NCBI RefSeq assembly: GCF_000024365.1
Contig: NC_013235.1
Coordinates: forward strand, 3,658,001-3,722,000
Length of the DNA: 64,000 nucleotides
DNA from: Nakamurella multipartita DSM 44233
GTDB lineage: Bacteria > Actinomycetota > Actinomycetes > Mycobacteriales > Nakamurellaceae
Direction: 5' to 3'
Part shown: positions 43,368 to 51,945 of the stretch, in pieces
Layout: every line of letters starts with the position of its first letter
Position numbering within the stretch: position 1 is the stretch's first letter
The notes under the pieces: generated by a model
The model's input: only the letters and a program-made list of their open reading frames with translations
What the model was told of the DNA's origin: nothing
The model's database searches: none
Position numbers and translations under genes: made by a program

Positions 43368-44230
43368 GTTCCGGCGGGGACGGCATCGGGCGCCGCCGTG
43401 AGCACCTGCCAGCGATCGCGGTCCTGGTCATAGTGGGCCAGACCCAGGTCGGCGAACGCCTGCAGCCAGCCCAGCATCGGCCAGAATCCCCAGCGGCGGT
43501 GGAAAACCGTTGCGTTGCGGACGATGTCGGCCAGATGCGCGACCGGCGGGGACGGCGACTCGTGGTACTGGTGGAAGGCGTCGGCCCCGCCCAGCCAGCG
43601 CAGGGTGATGCCGGCGCGGAACGCCCGGTAGCCCAGATCGGTGTCCTCGCCGCCGTAACCGACGTACTCCTCGCAGAACCCGCCCAGCTGCGCCCAGGTG
43701 CGGGCCGAGACCGCGAACGACAGCGACCAGAACAGCGGCCAGTCCGCCGATTCCAACGACTCACCCGGCCCGGGCTGCGGCCGGGCCGGGTGGGCCCGGC
43801 CGGCCAGGTCGGCGGGATGAATGCCGGCGGCGTCGACCCCGTCGGCCAGGTACTGCACCACGCCGCAGTGCAAGGCCGGCCCCGACTCGTGGTGCACGGC
43901 GTCGGTGTAGGCGGCCACCAATGCCGGCGCGGGCACACAGTCCACGTCCAGGAAGATCAGCACATCGGCGCCCGCGGCCAGCGCCGCGGCGGCGCCGGCG
44001 TTGCGGGCGGCGGCCAGCGGCAGCGGCCCACCCGCGGCCAGCTCGACCGGCAGCACGAGGGCGCCGGTGCCGGTCAGCGGCCCGTCGACGGTTCGGGGAC
44101 CGACCTGCGGGTCGCCCATGGCCACGGCCACGTAGACGTCCGGTCGCCGATCGCCCAGGGCCAGCCCCCGCTGCTGGGCCCACAGGTGCTGGTGCCGGCC
44201 GGCGGCGATGGTGATGACGGCGGTCGTCAT
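43364..44230 (-). CDS. Family 2 glycosyltransferase with galactosyltransferase-like C-terminal block
   Basis: A 288-residue GT-A transferase. It has AVITIAAGRHQHLWAQQRGL at the start, LIFLDVDCVPAPALVAAYTD near residue 95 (DxD motif as DVD), and GGFCEEYVGYGGEDTDLGYR near 200, the Glyco_transf_7C-type acceptor and metal site. Related to the following gene and probably a diverged paralogue of its core. The ATG at 44230 overlaps the stop of the MurG-like gene (ATGA), and its own stop overlaps the next start (GTGA). Confidence 0.92.
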   Translation of the reverse strand: MTTAVITIAAGRHQHLWAQQRGLALGDRRPDVYVAVAMGDPQVGPRTVDGPLTGTGALVLPVELAAGGPLPLAAARNAGAAAALAAGADVLIFLDVDCVPAPALVAAYTDAVHHESGPALHCGVVQYLADGVDAAGIHPADLAGRAHPARPQPGPGESLESADWPLFWSLSFAVSARTWAQLGGFCEEYVGYGGEDTDLGYRAFRAGITLRWLGGADAFHQYHESPSPPVAHLADIVRNATVFHRRWGFWPMLGWLQAFADLGLAHYDQDRDRWQVLTAAPDAVPAGT

Positions 44231-45246
44231 GCGACCGGCGCGATCCGGCGGCGCACCTCGAGGGTGCTCGCGTGCAGGAAGTCCGCGGCCCGGCGGGCGG
44301 CGTCCGGCGGTGCCCAGCGGGCCCACCCGTGACCGCCGATGGCCAGCGCGGCCACCAGCAGCTCCGGCCATTGCTCCGGCGCGGGCAAGGAGTCCAGGCC
44401 GACGGCCAGCCCGGCCCGGTCCAGGGTCCGGGCGGTGGCCCGCTGCTCGCCGTGCGGACGGTCCTCGGCGATGACGACGGCCGGGCGGCCGGCGGCGGCG
44501 ACCTCGGCGACGGCGTTCTGGCCGGCGTGGGTGACCACGACATCGGCCCAGCACAGCAGATCCCACACCGGCACCCCGGCGTCGGCGCCCACCCCGGCCT
44601 GCCGCCACCGGTAGTGCGTGGTGGCCCGGGACGCCGCGGCCAGCGCGGCCGCCGACCGGCCGTCGCCGCCCTTGCCCCAGAGCACCAGCACCCGCAGCGG
44701 TCCGTCGTGCGTACCGGCGGGGGGTGGCCGGCGGCCGGCGTACCGGGAGATGGCACCGGCATGAAAGGTCTTGTCCGGCCAGCGATCCGTCCACTGCGCG
44801 GCGGAGAACTCGGCCGCCCAGGGGGCCAGGATGGCGTGCGCGGAGTCGTAGGCCGACCGGTGCGCACGGTCGGACCGGTCCCCCGGCATGGCCATCACCA
44901 CCGTGGGCACGCCCATCAGCCGGCACAGCAGGGCGACCTCGACGGAGACGTCGACGACCATCAGATCGGGGTCGGCGGCATCGATCCAGTCGGCCAGGAT
45001 CGCCATCCGCCGCCGCAGGCCCTGATCGTGCCGCGGCACCCAGTGCAGGGTGCCGTGGGCGGTGTGATCGGCCGGGCTGGTCAGGTTGTCCAGCGGCAGC
45101 GTGACCCGGGGCAGCTCGTCGCCGAGTGCGTCCGCGGGCGGGGGCAGGGAGCTGAGCAGGGTCGGCGGGTCGGCCAGATGACGGGCGATCGAGCGCGCAC
45201 GCTGCCAGTGACCGAGCCCCTGATGGTGCACGTAGTAGCCGATCAC
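44227..45246 (-). CDS. MurG-like GT-B glycosyltransferase
   Basis: A 339-residue GT-B fold enzyme. The N-terminal YYVHHQGLGHWQRARSIARH is the glycine/His-rich acceptor loop of MurG/UDP-GlcNAc transferases. The donor-binding end has LLCWADVVVTHAGQNAVAEV near residue 235, AAGRPAVVIAEDRPHGEQRA near 255 and a helical C-terminus. Likely uses a UDP-sugar. The GTG at 45246 overlaps the stop of the GT4 gene by four bases. Second of four coupled transferases. Confidence 0.88.
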   Translation of the reverse strand: MIGYYVHHQGLGHWQRARSIARHLADPPTLLSSLPPPADALGDELPRVTLPLDNLTSPADHTAHGTLHWVPRHDQGLRRRMAILADWIDAADPDLMVVDVSVEVALLCRLMGVPTVVMAMPGDRSDRAHRSAYDSAHAILAPWAAEFSAAQWTDRWPDKTFHAGAISRYAGRRPPPAGTHDGPLRVLVLWGKGGDGRSAAALAAASRATTHYRWRQAGVGADAGVPVWDLLCWADVVVTHAGQNAVAEVAAAGRPAVVIAEDRPHGEQRATARTLDRAGLAVGLDSLPAPEQWPELLVAALAIGGHGWARWAPPDAARRAADFLHASTLEVRRRIAPVA

Positions 45247-46385
45247 GACCGGGTCCAGCGCCGAACGGCCCGCTGATAGACCTGCTCGTAGCCGCGGATC
45301 ATCGCCGCCGCGCTGCCCCGGGCCAGCGCCCGCTGCCGGACCGCGCCGCGATCCAGGGTGGCCGCCTGCGCCATCGCCCGGACCGCCGCGGCCAGGTCGT
45401 CGGGGGCGAACCCGGTGGCCTCGGTGGGCGGGATCAGCCGTCCGGACCGGCGGTCCACGATCTCCGGCAGGCCGCCGCGGGCCAGCGCGACGACCGGCGT
45501 CCCGCAGGCCATCGCCTCGACCGCGACCAGCCCGAACGGCTCGTTCCAGACCGGGGTGACCAGCGCGAGCGCACTGTGCCCGACCAGCTCGGCCAGGCGC
45601 TGTTGATCCAGGTGGCCGGCGTAGCGGACGCCCGGTCCCAAGCGGGGCGCGACCGCGGCGGCGTAGTAGGGCTCGTCGACGATCGGGCCGGCGATGGTCA
45701 GCTCGATCCCGGCCGCCCGGGCCAGGTCGATGGCCAGGTGCGGGGCCTTCTCCGCGGCGATGCGCCCGGACCAGACCGCACCGGGCCCGCCGGGACCCGG
45801 ACGCCACAGGTCGGTGTCCACCCCGTTGCGGACGACCTGGGGCCGGATCAGCGGGCGCCAGGCGTCGGCGGTGGCCCGGCTGACGGCCACGAAGTGCTGG
45901 CTGTGCTGGGGCACGGCCGATTCCCCCAGCACCCGCTGCGCCCAGGGCAGCACCGGCGTGTGCAGGGTGGTGACCATCGGGACGTCCAGGGTGTGCGCCT
46001 GCTCGACCGGGTACGGGTGCAGGGCGTTGTTGTGGATCAGGTCGAACGAGCCCAGCAGGCCGTCCCGGACCTGCGCGATCAGGTCGGTGAAGCCCTGCCG
46101 TTCGGCCCGGCTGACGTCCGGATGATTGGTGATGTCGGCGCGTTCGGACCCGTCGCCGGTGGGCAGGCGGCCGAATTCGTAGCCGACCACACTCGGGTCG
46201 CTGCCGGTGGCCCCGGCCACCAGCACGGAGTGCCCGCGGGCCCGCAACCCCGTGGCCAGCGACCAGGTGTGCGCCTCGAGCCCGCCGGCGAACGGCTGCG
46301 CGATCGGATACCGGAGCGAGGCGATGACCAGGATCTTGAAACTTGACGTCGGCGCGTTGGTTCGCGCGGAAGCGTTGGGCCGCAA
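45243..46385 (-). CDS. Family 4 glycosyltransferase (GT-B)
   Basis: A 380-residue GT4 enzyme. It has the N-terminal glycine loop (RYPIAQPFAGGLEAHTWSL), the acceptor-side DLIHNNALHPYPVEQAH, VWSGRIAAEKAPHLAIDLA near residue 200, and the catalytic E-x7-E block NEPFGLVAVEAMACGTPVVA near 290. The TTG at 46385 is chosen because AGGAGG stands seven bases upstream; a GTG at 46409 would place that AGGAGG inside the gene. First gene of a four-gene, fully overlapping transferase operon. Confidence 0.92.
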   Translation of the reverse strand: MRPNASARTNAPTSSFKILVIASLRYPIAQPFAGGLEAHTWSLATGLRARGHSVLVAGATGSDPSVVGYEFGRLPTGDGSERADITNHPDVSRAERQGFTDLIAQVRDGLLGSFDLIHNNALHPYPVEQAHTLDVPMVTTLHTPVLPWAQRVLGESAVPQHSQHFVAVSRATADAWRPLIRPQVVRNGVDTDLWRPGPGGPGAVWSGRIAAEKAPHLAIDLARAAGIELTIAGPIVDEPYYAAAVAPRLGPGVRYAGHLDQQRLAELVGHSALALVTPVWNEPFGLVAVEAMACGTPVVALARGGLPEIVDRRSGRLIPPTEATGFAPDDLAAAVRAMAQAATLDRGAVRQRALARGSAAAMIRGYEQVYQRAVRRWTRS

Positions 46386-46512
46386 CGACTCACCTCCTCG
46401 GATGGGCACGCGGCCGGCTCGAAACCCCTGCGGGACGGGGCGGCGCCGCGGCTCTGATCACCGGTACCCCGCCCGCCCGCGGGCCAATCGTCGGCGAGGG
46501 GTGCGCCGCGTC

Positions 46513-47601
46513 TCACTGCCGCTGGGCCAGCGCCGCCCGGTAAATCCGCTCGTGCGCGGCCGCGATGTCCCGTCGCTGCGCGCGCCGGTCCGGCCGGGGC
46601 GGCCGGGCCACCGACGGATCGCGCCGCACCCGCGCCAGGACGGCCGCGAACGGCCCGGCGTCGACCCCGTCGGCGGTCCGGGCAAAGGACGGATGGCCGT
46701 GCTGCTGCGCGTAGTAGCCGATGTCGGGCACCAGGACCGCGGTGCCGACGTCGACGCAGGCCTCCAGCCACCCGGAGTGGGTGCCGAACCCGTAGGGCAG
46801 CACCGACAGGTCCAGCTCGTGCAGGTGGTCGAGCAGTTGCTCGTCGGTGTACCGCGGGTGGGTGCGGATCTGCCAGCCCGGCTCCGTCCGCCGGGCGTCC
46901 AACCAGCGCAGCAGGGCGCGCGCCCGGTCGTCGGTCCGCTCCCGGATGCCCGGGTGCAGGTCGACCCGGACGGTGGTGCCCGGCAGGCCCGGCCGGGCGG
47001 CGTCCAGGGCCTGTAGCACCGGCAGCGGGTCGACGTTGGCCCGCAGATCGCGGACGCTGACCCCGATCACGAACTCGTCGGGTCGTTCCGACCGATCGGG
47101 GCGGTCCGGCGGGGTCCAGTCCAGCGGGGCGATGTGCGGGTGCCCAATCACCTCGGCGGGCCGTTGCCAGCGCCGCTCGATCTCGGCGGCCGCGCCCGGG
47201 GTCAGCGTGATGAGCCGGTCGGCCCGCGGGATCAGCACGTCCAGCAGGCGCCGGTGCTCGCGCTGGTCGGCGAAGTGCGGGTTGACCAGGTCGTGCACCG
47301 TCACCACCAGGGGCCGGCGACGGCGGGCCAGGTCGGCGCACCACTGCCGCAGGGTTGTCGGGTCGGTCGACTCGAAGCCGAAATGCACGTGCATGACGTC
47401 GAAGTCGTCGTGATGCCGGTCGACCCAGTCCCGGCCGAGCATGACCGGCGGCCACCACTGGCCGGGCAACGGGTCGGCCACCGGCGGGATCGGATCGGCC
47501 AGCCGCCGCACCCGGTGCGGCGGCTCCGGCGCGGCCAGGTTGCGCACGTAGGGATGGCCGGCCGGGATCGAGGCCACCCGCAGCGGCGATTGATCGATCA
47601 T
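46513..47601 (-). CDS. GT4-type glycosyltransferase
   Basis: A 362-residue GT-B protein. It shows FDVMHVHFGFESTDPTTLRQ near residue 70, VVTVHDLVNPHFADQREHRR near 100, and VSVRDLRANVDPLPVLQALD near 185 in place of the usual Gly-Arg-x5-Lys stretch. The end has YGFGTHSGWLEACVDVGTAV, where the usual E-x7-E is replaced by S-GWLE. Donor binding may therefore be unusual. The ATG at 47601 is preferred over a GTG at 47619. It precedes the coupled transferase operon in the same direction with a 127-base gap. Confidence 0.85.
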   Translation of the reverse strand: MIDQSPLRVASIPAGHPYVRNLAAPEPPHRVRRLADPIPPVADPLPGQWWPPVMLGRDWVDRHHDDFDVMHVHFGFESTDPTTLRQWCADLARRRRPLVVTVHDLVNPHFADQREHRRLLDVLIPRADRLITLTPGAAAEIERRWQRPAEVIGHPHIAPLDWTPPDRPDRSERPDEFVIGVSVRDLRANVDPLPVLQALDAARPGLPGTTVRVDLHPGIRERTDDRARALLRWLDARRTEPGWQIRTHPRYTDEQLLDHLHELDLSVLPYGFGTHSGWLEACVDVGTAVLVPDIGYYAQQHGHPSFARTADGVDAGPFAAVLARVRRDPSVARPPRPDRRAQRRDIAAAHERIYRAALAQRQ

Positions 47602-47659
47602 CGGTTCCGTCCGGTGCACATAGTGGGTCCAGTACCCACCGGCCGGGCGACTGCCTCGC

Positions 47660-48865
47660 CTAGAGCCGGTCGCGTTCGGCCCGGGCGTCCGGGATCAGAG
47701 GGGTGGCCAGGACGGGCGCCACCGCCGACGCGGCGAACGCCAGCGGGTAGCCCAGGACCGTGATCAGGACGCCGACGACCGGCCCCACCGCCGCGGCGGC
47801 CACGAACTGCCCGGTGTTCTGCACGCCCAGGGCCCGGCCGGCCCAGACCGGCCCGGCCACCTCGGCCACCGAGGTGAAGGCCAGACCGTTGTCGGCGACG
47901 GAGATGGTGGTGGCCACGACCAGCACCAGCGGCGCCAGGCTCCACTGGGTGGCCGCCGCCGCGGCCAGCGCGAGCATCGACGCGGCGGCGGCCAGCGAGA
48001 TCCACCGCAGCGGCCGCACCCGGCTGCCGATCCGATCGCTGAGCACGCCGGCTCCGATGCGGCCGAGCGCGCCGACGAACTGCGCCGCGCCGATCACCAG
48101 CCCGGCCCCGATCGGATCCCAGCCCTGGCCCGCGATCAACCACAGCAGCCCGAACAACGCCAGGGTGTACTGCGGCACCACCAGCAGCACCGAGACCAGA
48201 TGGATCCGCCACAGGAACCCCGAGCCGCGGTAGGGATTGGCGGTGGCCAGGGCCGGGGCCGACGCCGGCCGCGGCGGGTTCCGGATGCCGATCGCGCAGA
48301 TCACCGCCAACGGGGCCACCGCGATCAACGGGACGGCCAGCGCGGCGTCGATCCCCGACTCGGCGGCGGTCGGCACGATGACCGCGGCCAGGGTGGTGCC
48401 CAGGGGCTGGGCGATCTGCCGGACCCCCATCGCCAGGCCGCGTCGATCCTTGGCGAACCAGCCCACCACGACGCGCCCGCTGGCCGCGTTCGTGCTGGCC
48501 GCGCCGACCCCGCCGAGCACGAAGAACAGGCCAAGGGCCACGTAACCGGTCGAGAACATGGCGCCGACCGTGGCCACCGCGGTCAGCGCGAGACCGCTGG
48601 CGATGACCAGGCGCTCGCCCCGACGATCGGCCAGCGCTCCCCAGGCGATCAACGAGAGCACCAGACCCACCAGCGGTGCGGAGGCCACCAGACCGGCCTG
48701 CGCCAGCGAGAGCGAGCGCTGCTCGTGCAACAGCGGGATGAGGAAGGCCGGGGTCGAGACGAAGACCGTGCCCGCGGTCTGCGCCGCGGTGCCCAGCGCC
48801 AGCATGGTCCACGCGCGCGCCGGGGACGCGGTCGCGGGCGTGGGACCCACTCCTCCAGTCGGCAT
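47660..48865 (-). CDS. MFS transporter
   Basis: A 401-residue protein with twelve hydrophobic helices. It has the loop 2-3 motif WGALADRRGERLVIA near residue 70 and GRIGAGVLSDRIGSRVR in the second half near 250. It resembles the CynX/oxalate-formate antiporter-like branch, which exports or imports small organic anions. The ATG at 48865 lies 51 bases from the divergent GntR start, with palindromes between them. Likely regulated by that GntR protein. A link to the neighbouring aminotransferase substrate (an amino or keto acid) is inference. Confidence 0.92.
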   Translation of the reverse strand: MPTGGVGPTPATASPARAWTMLALGTAAQTAGTVFVSTPAFLIPLLHEQRSLSLAQAGLVASAPLVGLVLSLIAWGALADRRGERLVIASGLALTAVATVGAMFSTGYVALGLFFVLGGVGAASTNAASGRVVVGWFAKDRRGLAMGVRQIAQPLGTTLAAVIVPTAAESGIDAALAVPLIAVAPLAVICAIGIRNPPRPASAPALATANPYRGSGFLWRIHLVSVLLVVPQYTLALFGLLWLIAGQGWDPIGAGLVIGAAQFVGALGRIGAGVLSDRIGSRVRPLRWISLAAAASMLALAAAAATQWSLAPLVLVVATTISVADNGLAFTSVAEVAGPVWAGRALGVQNTGQFVAAAAVGPVVGVLITVLGYPLAFAASAVAPVLATPLIPDARAERDRL

Positions 48866-48874
48866 GCCGCGATG

Positions 48875-48890
48875 GTATGCCATACTGGCA
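48875..48890. promoter_or_regulatory. Overlapping palindromes, GntR operator candidate
   Basis: GTATG-C-CATAC (48875-48885) and TGCCA-TAC-TGGCA (48878-48890) overlap in the 51-bp gap between the divergent MFS and GntR genes. Both have perfect 5-base arms. FadR-type proteins often bind sites of this size. Confidence 0.65.
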
Positions 48891-48916
48891 TGGCACTGGG
48901 CCACGAAGGAGGGGCG

Positions 48917-49600
48917 ATGAGCACCACGCAGACCGCCCGGCTGTACGAGCAGGTTCGGGAGGCGATCCTGAGCCTGGAGATCACCCCGGGCGAGCGGCTA
49001 TCCGAGCGCGGGCTGGAGGCGCGGTTCGGCGCCTCCCGCACCCCGGCCCACGCCGCGCTGATGCGGTTGGAGGCCGACGGCCTGGTCCAGCGCGAGGGGC
49101 GGGGCTGGATGGTCTCGCCCATCGACATCGGCGAGATCGAGGCGGTCGCCGAGTTTCGGGAGACGATCGAGGTCGCGGCGGTGCGGCTGGCCGCCGAGCG
49201 TGCCACCGACGCCGATCTGGCCGGCCTGGACGAGCTGCTGCAGGCCGCCCGTCCGGTCCGCACCGAGGAGGACGGCGTGCGCTCCGGCGGCGACTTCCAC
49301 GTCGAACTGGTCGCGCTGGCCGGCAACGCGTTCATGGTCGAGGCGGTGCGCGGCTGCCTGGTGCGGCTGGCCCGCACCCGCTGGCTGGAGGTGCGCACGC
49401 CACAGGCCCGCGAGGCGGCCTGGGCGCAGCACCACGCCATCGTCGCGGCGTTGCGAGCCCGGGACGCCGACCGCGCGGCCGAGCTGGTCCGCACCCACAT
49501 CCGGTCGACCAATGCGCGGCTGGTCGAGCGCCTCACCGCCCAGGTCCAGCCGCTGCGGCTGCGCGGCCTGACCGTGGTCAGGGACGCCGATGCCGGCTGA
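48917..49600 (+). CDS. GntR family regulator, FadR/FCD subfamily
   Basis: A 227-residue regulator. The winged helix occupies residues 5-70 (LYEQVREAILSLEITPGERL, then ERGLEARFGASRTPAHAALM). The FCD domain follows with metal/ligand residues in GGDFHVELVALAGNAF (Asp, His near 125) and AQHHAIVAALRARDADRAAE. The ATG at 48917 follows AGGAGGGG. It overlaps the aminotransferase gene by 11 bases, and the palindromes at 48875-48890 lie just upstream. Effector probably a carboxylate or amino acid. Confidence 0.93.
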   Translation: MSTTQTARLYEQVREAILSLEITPGERLSERGLEARFGASRTPAHAALMRLEADGLVQREGRGWMVSPIDIGEIEAVAEFRETIEVAAVRLAAERATDADLAGLDELLQAARPVRTEEDGVRSGGDFHVELVALAGNAFMVEAVRGCLVRLARTRWLEVRTPQAREAAWAQHHAIVAALRARDADRAAELVRTHIRSTNARLVERLTAQVQPLRLRGLTVVRDADAG

Positions 49601-50798
49601 CCCCGCAGCGCCGGCGTCCCGACGGATCGCCGCCCGGTTGGCCGGCGTGCGCAGCTCGCCGGTGCGCGACCTGCTCGCGCTGGCCGACCGCCCCGAGATC
49701 ATCTCCTTCGCCGGGGGCCTACCCGCGCCGGAACTGTTCGACCTCAACGGGTTTCGCGATGCCTTCGGCCAGGCCCTGGCGGCCGCGCCGGGCCCGGGGA
49801 ACCTGCAGTACGCGGCCACCGAGGGCAATCCGCGGCTGCGGCAGCAGGTGGCCGACCGGCTGACCGGCCGCGGCGTACCGACCGGCGCGTCCGACGTGTT
49901 GATCACCAGCGGCTCGCAGCAGGCGCTGACCCTGATCACCACCGCCCTGCTGGATCCGGGTGGCGTCGTGGCCGTGGAGAGCCCCACCTACCTGGCCGCG
50001 CTCCAGGCGTTCCGGCTCGCCGACGCGCGGGTCGTGCCCGTGCCCGGCGACGACGACGGCCTGGATCCCGACGCGCTGCAGGCGACGATCCGCGAGCACC
50101 GGCCGACCCTGCTGTACCTGGTGCCGACCTTCGCCAACCCGACCGGCCGGACGATGAGCCGGGCCCGCCGGCAGGCCGTGGTCGACATCGCCGCCGCCCA
50201 CGGCCTGTGGGTGATCGAGGACGACCCGTACGGCGAGCTGCGTTACGACGGGCCGGCGGTCCCCCTGATGGCCGGCCTGCCCGACGCGCGCGAATGCGTG
50301 CTGCATCTGGGTTCGTTCTCCAAGATCGGCGCCCCGGGCCTGCGCTTGGGCTGGGTGCGCGCGCCGCAGTCGCTGCGCCCGTCCCTGGTGGTGGCCAAGC
50401 AGGCCGCGGACCTGCACTCCTCGACGATCGATCAGGCCGCCGCGGCGATCTATCTGGATACCGGTGCCCTGGACGAGCACGTCACCGGCCTGCGCCGGGT
50501 CTACGGGCAACGCCGCGACGCGATGCTGGCCCGGCTGCCCAGCGCCCTGCCGGCCGGCGCAACCTGGACCCGACCGGCCGGCGGCATGTTCGTCTGGGTC
50601 ACCCTGCCCGGCGGCCGGGACGCGGCCGCCGATCTGCCGGCCGCCCTGGACGGTGGGGTCGCCTTCGTCCCGGGTGCCGCGTTCTTCGCCGCCGACCCCG
50701 ATCCCGCCACCCTGCGCCTGTCGTTCACCACCCACGCACCGGCGGTGATCGAGGAGGGTCTGGGCCGGCTGGCCGGCGTTCTGCGCAGCCGCTCCTGA
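49590..50798 (+). CDS. PLP-dependent aminotransferase (class I, LysN/2-aminoadipate aminotransferase-like)
   Basis: A 402-residue fold-type I aminotransferase. It has ISFAGGLPAPELFDLNGFRDA near residue 30, LQYAATEGNPRLRQQVADRL near 70, the aspartate that binds PLP nitrogen (VIEDDPYGELRY near 213) and the Schiff-base Lys in HLGSFSKIGAPGLRLGWV near 245. This subfamily includes LysN-type enzymes and the catalytic part of MocR regulators; here the DNA-binding part is a separate FCD protein. The ATG at 49590 overlaps the GntR stop, so the pair is co-translated. Confidence 0.93.
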   Translation: MPADPAAPASRRIAARLAGVRSSPVRDLLALADRPEIISFAGGLPAPELFDLNGFRDAFGQALAAAPGPGNLQYAATEGNPRLRQQVADRLTGRGVPTGASDVLITSGSQQALTLITTALLDPGGVVAVESPTYLAALQAFRLADARVVPVPGDDDGLDPDALQATIREHRPTLLYLVPTFANPTGRTMSRARRQAVVDIAAAHGLWVIEDDPYGELRYDGPAVPLMAGLPDARECVLHLGSFSKIGAPGLRLGWVRAPQSLRPSLVVAKQAADLHSSTIDQAAAAIYLDTGALDEHVTGLRRVYGQRRDAMLARLPSALPAGATWTRPAGGMFVWVTLPGGRDAAADLPAALDGGVAFVPGAAFFAADPDPATLRLSFTTHAPAVIEEGLGRLAGVLRSRS

Positions 50799-50808
50799 GG
50801 GGCCGGGA

Positions 50809-51945
50809 TTGGCGGTCCGGTCGCCGGGGAACCGGCTGCTGGTGCCCCACTCCCCCGACCACCGCGTCGCCCTGGGCTGGTTCGGGCCGCCCGAGCACGG
50901 CGTCACCGACATGGCGCGCCGGATCGCTGCGGCGGCCACCGATCTCGGATTCGCCGGGCCGGTGGTCGGCGAACTCGACGCGGCCCGGGTGGCCGAGCTG
51001 GTCGGCCGGTTGCCGGCGCCGGTGCGGCTGCTGCACCTGCACGTCAGTGACTGGCTGATCGCCGATGCGACGGCCGACCCGGACCGGGTGATCGACGGGC
51101 TGGCCGGCGCGGCCGCCGCCCGCGGGCTCGCGCTGTCGGTCACCCTGCACGACCTGCCCGGCCCCGGTGATCCGCCCGAGCTGGGCGCCCGGCGGGCGGC
51201 GACCTACCGGCGCCTGGTCGACGCCGCCGCCGGCGTCGCCGTCTGCAGCGAGCACGAACGGTCGCTGCTGCACGAGCGGGTGGCGCCGGGCCGGGCCGTC
51301 ACGGTGATCCCCCTGCCCATCGACCCGCTCGCCACCCACCCGGCGCCACCGGCCGGCGGCGGTGACGGCGGCGAGCCGACGGTGGCGATCTTCGGGTTCC
51401 TGTACCCGGGCAAGGGCCACCGCGACGTGATCGAGGAGCTCGCCGAATTCGGCCCGCCGGTCACGGTGCTGGCCATCGGCCGGCCGTCGGCGCGGCACCC
51501 GGACCTGGTCGACGAGTTGGCCGAGGCGGCCCGGGCCCGCGGCCTCTCGTTCCGCTGTACCGGGTACGTGCCCGAGGAACAGGTGCTCGACCGGTTGCGG
51601 GCGCCGGTGATCCCGGTCGCCCCGCAGACGAACATCTCGGCCTCCGGCTCGATCAACTCGTGGCTGACGGCCGGCCGGCGACCGCTGGTCCGGGCCGGGC
51701 GCTACGCCGCCGAGCTGGGCCGCCGGCTACCGGGATCGGTGCAGCTGTACCCGCCGGGGGCGTTGGCGGACGCGGTGCGTCGTGCGCAGGCGGAGCCGGC
51801 CACCACCTGGCTGCCGGCCGGCCTCGAACTGGGGCCGACGACCCCGACGGTGGCCCGCCGCTACCTGGACTGGCTCACCGGCCTGGCCGGGCGTGCTCAC
51901 CGGCCGGCCGGCGGGTCCGGGACCGGCCCGGGATCCGTCGCGTAG
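50809..51945 (+). CDS. GT4-like glycosyltransferase
   Basis: A 378-residue GT-B-like protein. N-terminal half: VALGWFGPPEHGVTDMARRI, the Gly-rich acceptor-side loop, then LHLHVSDWLIADATADPDR. C-terminal half: VAIFGFLYPGKGHRDVIEEL near residue 200 (Gly...Lys donor motif) and APQTNISASGSINSWLTAGR near 280, where GT4 usually has E-x7-E; here SASGS-INSW lacks the second Glu, so it may be divergent. The TTG at 50809 follows GAGGGG and lies 10 bases after the aminotransferase. The 3' end overlaps a converging GNAT gene by 49 bases. Confidence 0.82.
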   Translation: MAVRSPGNRLLVPHSPDHRVALGWFGPPEHGVTDMARRIAAAATDLGFAGPVVGELDAARVAELVGRLPAPVRLLHLHVSDWLIADATADPDRVIDGLAGAAAARGLALSVTLHDLPGPGDPPELGARRAATYRRLVDAAAGVAVCSEHERSLLHERVAPGRAVTVIPLPIDPLATHPAPPAGGGDGGEPTVAIFGFLYPGKGHRDVIEELAEFGPPVTVLAIGRPSARHPDLVDELAEAARARGLSFRCTGYVPEEQVLDRLRAPVIPVAPQTNISASGSINSWLTAGRRPLVRAGRYAAELGRRLPGSVQLYPPGALADAVRRAQAEPATTWLPAGLELGPTTPTVARRYLDWLTGLAGRAHRPAGGSGTGPGSVA

